Below are positions 57,227 to 64,000 of a DNA stretch of 64,000 nt, piece by piece; position 1 is the first letter of the stretch; each line of letters opens with the position of its first letter. The notes under the pieces were generated by a model. That model worked only from the letters and a program-made list of their open reading frames with translations, had not been told where the DNA came from and made no database searches. Position numbers and translations under genes: made by a program. Source of the stretch: Streptococcus anginosus subsp. whileyi MAS624 (lineage in GTDB: Bacteria > Bacillota > Bacilli > Lactobacillales > Streptococcaceae); the NCBI RefSeq assembly GCF_000478925.1, contig NZ_AP013072.1:970501-1034500 (forward strand). The letters run 5' to 3'.

Positions 57227-58969
57227 ATGAAAAAACAAACAACTTTTCATCGCCTTCTGACTTATATGTGGCGTTATAAATGGGTGAGCATTTTGGCACT
57301 TACTTTTATCTTTGCGACAACTTTGGTGACGACAGCTTTGCCGCTTTTGGCCCGGTATTTTATTGACCATTTTATCAGTCGTCGTCAGATTATGGCGGGA
57401 TTTTATATTCTGATTCTCTATTATGCTCTCTTTCTTTTGAGGGTGCTATTTACTTTCTTAGGACAGTATTCTTTTGCCCGTGTGGCATATAGCATTGTTC
57501 GCGATCTGCGTCAGGAGAGTTTTGAAAATATTGAGCGACTACGTATGGCTTATTTTGATCAAACGGCTGCAGGAGCGATTGTCTCCCGTTTGACGAATGA
57601 TACACAAGCGGTAGCAGATATGTTTAGTAGCATATTTTCAAGTTTTCTAAGTTCCATTTTTATTCTTGTTGTAACAGTAGTGACGATGTGCACCTTGAAT
57701 TGGCGCTTGACAGGACTTATTGTACTTTTTTTACCAGTCATGCTGGGTTCCATTTTACTTTATCAACGCTTATCTAATCGTCTCCTCAAACTCGTCCGAA
57801 GCAAACTGAGTGATTTGAATGTCAAACTTTCTGAAAGTATTGAGGGAATGCGAATTATTCAGGCATTTAGTCAGGAAAAGCGTCTGATAAATGAATTTGA
57901 AACAATTAACGGCGAGCATTTGGAGTATACAGTTCGCTACCTCAATATCAATAGTCTTTTTCTGCGTCCAGCTATGTCTTTGCTAAAAATTTTAGCTTAT
58001 GCAGTTATTTTAGCTTACTTTGGCTTTACTTGGCAGGTTGCAGGAGTGACAGCAGGAGTCATGTACGCTTTTATCCAATATGTCAATCAACTTTTCAATC
58101 CTCTGATTGATTTGATGCAGAATTACTCTGTTTTGCAGACATCTATGGTGGCTGTAGACCGTGTTTTTGCAATCATAGACCGCAGAGACTATGAGCCCAA
58201 TCAAGCTAATCTTCCATTGGAAATTACAGCTGGGAATATTGAATTTCGTCATGTTTCCTTTTCATACGACGGCAAGCGTGATGTTCTGAAAGATATTTCA
58301 TTTTCAGTCAAGCAGGGGGCAACAATCGCCTTTGTCGGTGCGACTGGCTCAGGCAAGTCTTCGATCATCAATCTCTTTCTGCGTTTTTATGAATTTGAAA
58401 AGGGAGAAATTTTAATTGATGATCAAAATATTAAGGATTACAGCCAAGCTGAACTGCGTCGCAATATTGGTTTAGTTCTTCAAGATCCTTTCCTCTATCA
58501 CGGTACCATTGCTTCTAATATCCAAATGTATCAGGAAAATATGAGTCGAGAAGATATTGTAGAAGCTGCTAAGTTTGTGGATGCTCACGACTTTATCACT
58601 CAGCTTCCTGCAGGTTATGACAGTCCAGTAACCGAGCGAGGTGCGACTTTTTCAAGCGGACAAAGACAACTATTGGCTTTTGCGAGAACAATTGCTAGCA
58701 AGCCCAAAATCTTGATTTTGGACGAAGCAACTGCTAATATTGACTCAGAGACCGAAGAACTTATCCAAACTTCGCTGAAAAAAATGCGCCAAGGACGAAC
58801 AACGATTGCCATTGCTCACCGTCTGTCTACCATTCAGGACGCTAACTGCATTTATGTCATGGAGCAGGGACGTATCATTGAATCTGGCACACACGAAGAG
58901 CTTCTAGCGCTTAAGGGGACTTATTATAAAATGTATCAATTGCAAGCTGGAATGATGAAAGAAGAGTGA
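57227..58969 (+). CDS. ABC exporter half-transporter, catalytic-site subunit (second pair)
   Basis: A 580-aa partner, akin to YheH/LmrD. Six membrane segments occupy ~20-320. Walker A GATGSGKSS near 370 and Walker B ILDEATANID with Glu are canonical, while the signature is FSSGQRQL rather than LSGGQ. With its partner it would make one consensus and one degenerate ATP site. AAGGAGGAG precedes ATG 57227. The substrate is unknown; multidrug efflux is plausible. A repeat with hairpins follows. Confidence 0.9.
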   Translation: MKKQTTFHRLLTYMWRYKWVSILALTFIFATTLVTTALPLLARYFIDHFISRRQIMAGFYILILYYALFLLRVLFTFLGQYSFARVAYSIVRDLRQESFENIERLRMAYFDQTAAGAIVSRLTNDTQAVADMFSSIFSSFLSSIFILVVTVVTMCTLNWRLTGLIVLFLPVMLGSILLYQRLSNRLLKLVRSKLSDLNVKLSESIEGMRIIQAFSQEKRLINEFETINGEHLEYTVRYLNINSLFLRPAMSLLKILAYAVILAYFGFTWQVAGVTAGVMYAFIQYVNQLFNPLIDLMQNYSVLQTSMVAVDRVFAIIDRRDYEPNQANLPLEITAGNIEFRHVSFSYDGKRDVLKDISFSVKQGATIAFVGATGSGKSSIINLFLRFYEFEKGEILIDDQNIKDYSQAELRRNIGLVLQDPFLYHGTIASNIQMYQENMSREDIVEAAKFVDAHDFITQLPAGYDSPVTERGATFSSGQRQLLAFARTIASKPKILILDEATANIDSETEELIQTSLKKMRQGRTTIAIAHRLSTIQDANCIYVMEQGRIIESGTHEELLALKGTYYKMYQLQAGMMKEE

Positions 58970-58979
58970 TATGTTAAAG

Positions 58980-59210
58980 AAGGAGACTGGGCAAAAAGTG
59001 TCCCAGCTTCTATCAGATTTAGTAATAAACGAAGAACGCAGTAGGCGATTGGACTCTTCATTCGCTTTTCAAGCTCAGAAGAGCGCTTTTGGCGAAAACT
59101 TCGTTTTCTTCATCTGCAACCTTAAACAGCTTGATAACTGTTTAAGCACCCTTGCGGTGGTGGGACTACGAACTAAAAATTTTCGATTTTTAGTTCTGTC
59201 CCACTCCCTT
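58980..59210. repeat. Intergenic repeat, copy C, with terminator
   Basis: Ordered blocks: hairpin ACTGGG...CCCAG (58986-59006), AATAAACGAAG...GCAGTAGG, TTCAAGCTCAGAAGAG, then a long terminal hairpin with GTGGGAC (59160-59166), GAACTAAAAAT, ATTTTTAGTTC and GTCCCAC (59198-59204), then TCCCTT. The same order occurs near 34.72-34.98 kb. It separates convergent genes and probably terminates both. Confidence 0.7.
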
Positions 59211-60480
59211 ATAAATATTCATTTAAATGTTGTAAGACTTTTTCTAGATCCTCGTATTTAATTTTTGCGTATTGATAAGGACAATCCTGTATATAACTTG
59301 CTTCAAAAAAATCCAATGGCAGATTGCTATGTTTAAGGGAGCTGACATATTTAAGTCCACGTAGATCTAGTAAGATACCATCTCTATTGATAAAGTAGGA
59401 AAGTTTGAGTTGATTTTGGCTTAAAAGTTTTCTAGCTCTCGTCAATTCTTTTTCTTGTTGATTGAGCAGAGAAAGACGATTTTTTTCAAACATGAGATTG
59501 TCAATATAAAGAGATAGAGCTTTCTGCATGATGAGATTGCTGTCGTAGTCTACTGCTTTTTTGTAGGCGATAAAAGTTGACTGAATAGCTGGAGGAAATA
59601 GCAGAGCTGTTATCCGAAGGGCAGGGAAGAGGCTAGTAGAAAAAGATTTGATATAGATGACATGCTGGCTGTCGTCCAAGTAATGAAAGGTCAGTTCGCG
59701 TTTGCTGTCAAAGTCAGCCAAATAATCATCTTCTATGATATAAACATCATAAATCCGAGCAAGACGAATGATTTCTTCCTTCTCCTTTCGACTGTAAGAA
59801 TGCCCCAAGGGATAATGAAAGCGTGGGATAGTATAGAAGAATTTGATACGACCAGATTGAAAAATCCTCTCCAATTCTCCTAAATCAATTCCTTCTGGAG
59901 TTCGCTCAATTGTTTGATAAGGAAGTTTTTGGGCAGTTAGCAAATCGTTTATCCGATGATAGGTCGGCTGCTCAACTAGAATTTCATATTTTTCATTTGG
60001 AAAGGCAATTTGCGAAAGAATATAAAGAGCCTGCTGGGTACCAGATGTCAGAACAATCCTGTCAGCAGAGGTGTAGATAGCGGAATCTAGAAGCAGCTGC
60101 TGGACAGATTGTCGCAAATCCTCTAGTCCCTCTTGTTGCGAGTAGTAGTTAAAAAGATAATTCTCACGTCCAATCAGCGTTTCATTGAGACAAAGTCGAA
60201 AGTCTTCATAAATTTGGTAGTGGTCATCTCTGACGGTTAGCTCCATGTCCTGCTGATCCTCCAGACTATTTTCCAACACATAGTAGCCACTTTTAGGAAC
60301 CGCATAGATATACTTTTGATATTTCAATTCCATTAGCGCCTTTTGAGCTGTATCCTTGCTACAGCGATAGTATTCTGCCAGCTGACGGACAGAAGGAATC
60401 TTTTGTCCCTTGGACAATTTCCTGCTTTTAATATCTTGGCTAATCTGATCTACAATACATTGATACTTAGGTTTTATCAT
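59209..60480 (-). CDS. MocR-type GntR/aminotransferase regulator
   Basis: A regulator of about 423 aa with an N-terminal GntR winged helix (residues ~10-70, KGQKIPSVRQLAEYYRCSKDTAQKALMELK) fused to a fold-type I aminotransferase domain (~110-423). The PLP-binding Lys is in YIKSFSTSLFPALRITAL near 270, with DYLADFD earlier. MocR proteins often regulate vitamin B6 or amino-acid genes; none is adjacent. ATG 60480 follows GGGGA; ATG 60495 has no clear ribosome site. It is divergent from the surface-protein gene. Confidence 0.88.
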   Translation of the reverse strand: MIKPKYQCIVDQISQDIKSRKLSKGQKIPSVRQLAEYYRCSKDTAQKALMELKYQKYIYAVPKSGYYVLENSLEDQQDMELTVRDDHYQIYEDFRLCLNETLIGRENYLFNYYSQQEGLEDLRQSVQQLLLDSAIYTSADRIVLTSGTQQALYILSQIAFPNEKYEILVEQPTYHRINDLLTAQKLPYQTIERTPEGIDLGELERIFQSGRIKFFYTIPRFHYPLGHSYSRKEKEEIIRLARIYDVYIIEDDYLADFDSKRELTFHYLDDSQHVIYIKSFSTSLFPALRITALLFPPAIQSTFIAYKKAVDYDSNLIMQKALSLYIDNLMFEKNRLSLLNQQEKELTRARKLLSQNQLKLSYFINRDGILLDLRGLKYVSSLKHSNLPLDFFEASYIQDCPYQYAKIKYEDLEKVLQHLNEYL

Positions 60481-60654
60481 CTTAACTGTCCCCATACAGA
60501 AGAAATTTTCTTTATTGTAGCGTATTTTGAAATCTTTTACAATCAGGAAATGATAGTTTGGATTGTGTAGGATTCCCCCATAGATTTCTCCCTACCAATA
60601 ATTAATGTAAAAGAAATTTAATGAAATAGTTATCTGAGTAATACATTAGCGGAA

Positions 60655-60683
60655 TTGTAATTTAGGCTGAAATGGTTTATAAT
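60655..60683 (+). promoter_or_regulatory. Promoter of the surface-protein gene
   Basis: TTGTAA (60655-60660), 17-bp spacer and TATAAT (60678-60683). AGGAGG at 60703-60708 precedes the ATG at 60716. Confidence 0.7.
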
Positions 60684-60715
60684 GAAAGGTAGCAAGTATA
60701 TTAGGAGGCCGTCTA

Positions 60716-63016
60716 ATGGAGAGAAAAATTAAAAAATCGGTAGTTGCGACCGGTTTAGCTGCAACCACTATTATTTCAGGCAGTTTATCACATCAAGTAA
60801 ATGCCGAAGAAGTAAAAACACAATCTACTGAGCCAAAGACATCTGAAAAAATCACCAAACCAGTTACAGAAACAGATGTTCAATCAGCAAAGCTGCAAGC
60901 CGATGCTGCAAAGGTTCAAACAGATGCTCAGCAAAAAGTTGTAGAGCAAGTCAAAGGAGATGTAAATACTTCAAAGGACGCGGTGGCAGATAGCGAAAAA
61001 GCTGTTGCAAATGCTGAGGCAGAAAAGAAAGAAGCAACTCCAGAAGTTATTGAAACCGCAAAAGAAGAAGTGGCGACATCAGAGAAGACGGTTACAACAG
61101 AGGAAAATAAAGTTCAAGCAGCAGAACAGTCTGAAACAAAGGCAAAAGAAGCTGTTAAAAATCAAGAAAATGTTGTTGCAGGGCAACAATCACTTGTTGA
61201 CGTTGCACAACGCGAATTAGACACAGCTAAAGCTCCAGTTGCCAATGAAGAACAAGATCTTAACCGCGCAAAGGAAGAAGAAAAACAAGCTGAAAAGAAT
61301 TTGGCAGAAAAGCAAAAAGATCTTGCTAAAGTGAAAGAAGAAATCGCTAATCTTCCTAAAGAAATCAATTCAGCGACTGAGCAAGTCAAGCAAAGTGAGC
61401 AAAAAGTTGCAGAAAATCAAGCGGCTATTGCTCAAAAAGCCGCTGAAGTAGCCCGTGCTGAACAGTCAGCTACCAATAGAAGAAATGTTGATTTAAACAA
61501 GGCAACCTATGGTGAATTTTTGCAACATGCTAAAACAAATGGAGCCAACCAAGCGATTCGTAATGCAGCTGCTGAAGCTCTAGCGACTTATGAAAGAGCT
61601 AAACATGAAGACGGTATTACAGTTGGTTCTGATTCAACAAGTCCAGCAACTTTGGAAAATAATTTAAAAGCGATTGAATTGGTTAGGGCAATCAATGCTT
61701 ACCGTAGACAAGCTGGATTAAAAGAACTGTTGATTGATCCTTACAAAAATCCAGCCAGCCAAGTCCAAACTCTTTATTTTAGAAGAGCAAATTGGCATAT
61801 GGGCAAATATTTTGGCAATGAAAACGTGGCCATTAATAGCTCTGTAAGAGGAGCGGTTGACTACTGGTATAAAGAAAAAGCCTTATATATGGCTGAGGCA
61901 GCTAAGTATGGGCTAACAACAAATGAGCGAGACATTGATTCCAATAAAATTTATACTACTCTTTACAAGCGAGGTCAGCTTGATTTCTTCTACAAAGTTG
62001 GTCACTATCTTCAAATGATGGATAAAAACTTTAATTCGATTTCAGCAGCATATTGTAGTGATCCAAATCCATATAATAATTTATATGAAGTTGGTTTCCA
62101 CACAGTATCTAATGAACGCTTCAATAACGGTACTCTTCTTAGCGCAGATGCTTATGAGCAAGCAATCCGTAATTTTGCTGGTGCTGCAAAAGCCACAAAT
62201 GCACAAGCGACAGCAGCCAAGAATCAATTAGGTGTGTTGCGAGCTCAAAGAACGGGTTATGTATCTACTTTAAATATCCAAAAGGCAAAATTAGCAGACC
62301 TTCAAAAATTAGCTGCGAATCGTTCGGCTGCTCTTGCTACTGCGAATGCTGGAGTGATTACAGCCGAAGCGGCTTTGACAAAAGCGAAACAAAATGTTGT
62401 GACAAAAGAAGCAGCTTTGAAGCGTGCAACTGCAGCTATTGCATCCAAGTTGGCGCCAAAACAAGCAGCATTAGCAAAAGAACAAGGATTACTAGAAACC
62501 GCTAAAAATAAGTTAGCAGAACTAAAGAAAGCCTTAATTACAGCAGAATTGAATGTTGCTAAAGCAAAAGATGCTTTGCAAGCTAGTCAAACCAAGCTAA
62601 AAGAAGCACAAGATAACTTGGAAAAATTACAAAATGCACCACAAGCACTGGAAGCAGCTCAAAAGGCTCTTCAAGCTGCACAAGCTGACTATGCCTCTAA
62701 GGTTAAAACGTTAAAATATGAAGAAGCAAAACTAGAGATTTCTCGTTCAATTTATACCAAGTTACAAGAAAACTATGAGCAATTGAAAAGTCAACTTCCT
62801 CCGAAGGCTCAAAAAGAAACAGGTAGAAAAGTACAAAACTTACACTTATCCAGAACTTACCAACCAAAACCATTGTTAGTTAGACAACAAAATACTAGTC
62901 AAAAAGTTCTGCCTGCTACAGGTACTAAAGCAGATCAGGTTGCTGCATTAGGATTGCTACTTGGTTTAGGAACTCTAACTAGTGCTCGCCGTCGTAAAAG
63001 AAATAACGAAGATTAA
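60716..63016 (+). CDS. SEC10/PgrA-domain LPXTG surface protein
   Basis: A 766-aa cell-wall-anchored protein. A signal peptide ends near VNA-EE (residue ~30). Residues ~45-255 are charged, Ala/Lys/Glu-rich coiled coil. Residues ~260-495 resemble the SEC10/PgrA surface-exclusion domain, a CAP-like fold (AINAYRRQAGLKELLIDP near 327, VDYWYKEKALY near 381). Residues ~495-690 are a second coiled coil. The sorting signal LPATG at 732-736, then a hydrophobic stretch and RRRKR, targets it to sortase A. Homologues are found on conjugative plasmids and chromosomes; here no conjugation genes are near. Adhesion is plausible. Confidence 0.88.
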   Translation: MERKIKKSVVATGLAATTIISGSLSHQVNAEEVKTQSTEPKTSEKITKPVTETDVQSAKLQADAAKVQTDAQQKVVEQVKGDVNTSKDAVADSEKAVANAEAEKKEATPEVIETAKEEVATSEKTVTTEENKVQAAEQSETKAKEAVKNQENVVAGQQSLVDVAQRELDTAKAPVANEEQDLNRAKEEEKQAEKNLAEKQKDLAKVKEEIANLPKEINSATEQVKQSEQKVAENQAAIAQKAAEVARAEQSATNRRNVDLNKATYGEFLQHAKTNGANQAIRNAAAEALATYERAKHEDGITVGSDSTSPATLENNLKAIELVRAINAYRRQAGLKELLIDPYKNPASQVQTLYFRRANWHMGKYFGNENVAINSSVRGAVDYWYKEKALYMAEAAKYGLTTNERDIDSNKIYTTLYKRGQLDFFYKVGHYLQMMDKNFNSISAAYCSDPNPYNNLYEVGFHTVSNERFNNGTLLSADAYEQAIRNFAGAAKATNAQATAAKNQLGVLRAQRTGYVSTLNIQKAKLADLQKLAANRSAALATANAGVITAEAALTKAKQNVVTKEAALKRATAAIASKLAPKQAALAKEQGLLETAKNKLAELKKALITAELNVAKAKDALQASQTKLKEAQDNLEKLQNAPQALEAAQKALQAAQADYASKVKTLKYEEAKLEISRSIYTKLQENYEQLKSQLPPKAQKETGRKVQNLHLSRTYQPKPLLVRQQNTSQKVLPATGTKADQVAALGLLLGLGTLTSARRRKRNNED

Positions 63017-63043
63017 ATAATTGAAGATTTTAGAAAAAGTCTA

Positions 63044-63095
63044 ATCTTTCGCCCCAAAGACAAACAACTCTGTTTTTGAGTGTTTGTCTTTTTTT
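63044..63095 (+). terminator. Terminator after surface-protein gene
   Basis: AAAGACAAACA...CTC pairs with GAG TGTTTGTCTTT, followed by a run of eight T. Confidence 0.85.
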
Positions 63096-63169
63096 TAATC
63101 AATACAATCAAAAGCAAGCATTGAAAACCGTAGCTTTTGTCTACCAACTCTCCCATAGTATCTATCATT

Positions 63170-63197
63170 TTGAGAATTGGTGGAAAAATAGTATAAT
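63170..63197 (+). promoter_or_regulatory. Promoter of the ATP-cone gene
   Basis: TTGAGA (63170-63175), 16-bp spacer, TATAAT (63192-63197). AAGGAG precedes the ATG at 63248. Confidence 0.55.
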
Positions 63198-63247
63198 GTT
63201 TTTACTGTACTAAGTACACAAAACTAACAAGTTTAAAGGAGTTTCCT

Positions 63248-63586
63248 ATGCAAGTTATCAAACGTAATGGAGAAGTTACTGATTTTAATCCAGATAAAAT
63301 TTATCAAGCTATTTTGAAAGCAGCACAAACGGTTTATGTCTTGACAGACGATTTACGTCAAAATTTAGCGCTTGTGACTAAAAAAGTAGTGTTAGATCTG
63401 GAGGAAGCTGGTGTTGAACGAGCTACTATCAGTATGATCCAATCTATGGTAGAAAATCGCCTGCTAGGTGCTGGTTATATCACTATTGCCGAACATTATA
63501 TTTCCTACCGCTTGCAACGTGATTTAGACCGGAACGGTTATGGCGATCATATCGCAGTCCATTTGCATTTTGAACAAATTCGATAA
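63248..63586 (+). CDS. Free-standing ATP-cone domain protein
   Basis: A 112-aa protein made of an ATP-cone: VIKRNGEVTDFNPDKIYQAILKAA near 3-26 is its hallmark. ATP-cones normally sit at the N-terminus of ribonucleotide reductases or in NrdR and sense ATP/dATP. No catalytic domain follows; the ORF stops after FEQIR and the next 190 bases hold no continuation in frame that I can see. It may be a separate regulator or a remnant of a reductase. Confidence 0.82.
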   Translation: MQVIKRNGEVTDFNPDKIYQAILKAAQTVYVLTDDLRQNLALVTKKVVLDLEEAGVERATISMIQSMVENRLLGAGYITIAEHYISYRLQRDLDRNGYGDHIAVHLHFEQIR

Positions 63587-63721
63587 TAAATTTACAGCCT
63601 AGATTACAGAATGAAGTAGTTGGCAGATTTTTTTGAAAAATTTGCTAAAATTCAACTCTCTTTTAAGTTAATAATATTGCTTGTTCTACAAAAGTTTACA
63701 CATTCCCTTGATTTCTGGGAC

Positions 63722-63750
63722 TTGACAAGTGTATTTTAATATGATAAAAT
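63722..63750 (+). promoter_or_regulatory. rpsU promoter
   Basis: TTGACA (63722-63727), 17-bp spacer, TAAAAT (63745-63750) with extended TGA. Confidence 0.75.
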
Positions 63751-63783
63751 TTAAAAGATTTTAAGCTTGAAGGGAGTGAAAAA

Positions 63784-63960
63784 ATGTCAAAAACAGTAGT
63801 ACGTAAAAATGAATCCCTTGACGATGCTCTTCGTCGTTTTAAACGTGCGGTTACTAAAGCTGGTACTCTTCAAGAAACACGCAAACGTGAATTCTATGAA
63901 AAACCTTCTGTAAAACGGAAACGTAAATCAGAAGCAGCTCGTAAACGTAAAAAATTCTAA
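63784..63960 (+). CDS. rpsU: Ribosomal protein bS21
   Basis: A 58-aa small-subunit protein that helps translation start. It reads [23 protein letters not shown] and ends in the basic tail [22 protein letters not shown] lies eight bases before the ATG. It is too short for a 60-residue cut-off but is a certain gene, with its own consensus promoter and terminator. Confidence 0.97.
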
Positions 63961-63970
63961 TTGAGCAAAA

Positions 63971-63994
63971 TGACAGACTTCGGTCTGTTTTTTG
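63971..63994 (+). terminator. rpsU terminator
   Basis: ACAGAC (63973-63978), tetraloop TTCG, GTCTGT (63983-63988), then a T-run. Confidence 0.88.
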
Positions 63995-64000
63995 TTTCTA

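Noticed and set aside
60716..63016. Alternate-strand and alternate-frame ORFs inside the surface-protein gene
   Set aside because: They arise from the repetitive coiled-coil codons and have no start signals.

Overview
The window is low-GC chromosomal DNA from a Streptococcus, probably of the viridans group. The evidence is the gene order pyrF-pyrE, ybeY-dgkA-era-mutM-coaE, pmrA-rpmG-secG-rnr-smpB, comEA-comEC and ung-mutX-pyrC, plus lactobacillales-type riboswitches (SMK box before metK, preQ1-II before queT) and an LPXTG surface protein. Species cannot be fixed from the sequence alone. Most of the 64 kb is housekeeping chromosome with small accessory insertions.

Layout. 0-6.2 kb: pyrimidine genes with a small pyrophosphatase-like gene between pyrF and pyrE, an ASCH protein, a polytopic membrane protein, YozE, PhoH, a GNAT and a TfoX-N protein. 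6.3-9.3 kb: alanine dehydrogenase, whose promoter is split by an IS30-family element, then a RimJ-like acetyltransferase. 9.4-10.3 kb: tRNA-Thr(GGT) and a decayed flavoprotein gene. 10.3-14.1 kb: a heterodimeric ABC exporter behind a 23-codon leader ORF and an intrinsic terminator, which looks like ribosome-mediated attenuation. 14.1-25.4 kb: the ybeY-dgkA-era...smpB backbone, interrupted between era and mutM by a broken hydrolase, a NUDIX, a DinB-like protein and an AAC(6')-like acetyltransferase. 25.6-33.3 kb: comEA-comEC, a DUF805 protein, a 52-aa membrane protein, an oxidoreductase, ung, mutX and pyrC. 33.4-40.1 kb: SMK box-metK, murA, a GNAT, spxR, map and a YihY protein.

40.1-45.7 kb: a MarR regulator with a perfect palindrome over its own -35, co-transcribed with a free-standing B3/B4 (PheRS editing-like) protein; a second IS30 copy that replaces the 3' end of a gtrA-like gene; preQ1-II riboswitch-queT; an orphan PTS_EIIC_2 membrane protein with panE. 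46-55.4 kb: ligA, a lipid kinase, type I pullulanase, rpsP-khpA, niaX-niaR, a GNAT/ParB-like fusion, cutC and an MmcQ/YjbR protein. 55.5-59 kb: a second heterodimeric ABC exporter. 59.2-64 kb: a MocR-type regulator divergent from a SEC10/PgrA LPXTG protein, a free-standing ATP-cone protein and rpsU.

The most interesting items are the attenuator-like leader at 10.36-10.57 kb, the MarR-B3/B4 operon, the GNAT/ParB-like fusion, and the two IS30 copies. Their intact 4-bp target duplications allow the ancestral ald promoter and GtrA C-terminus to be rebuilt base by base. No CRISPR array, prophage or large conjugative element was seen.
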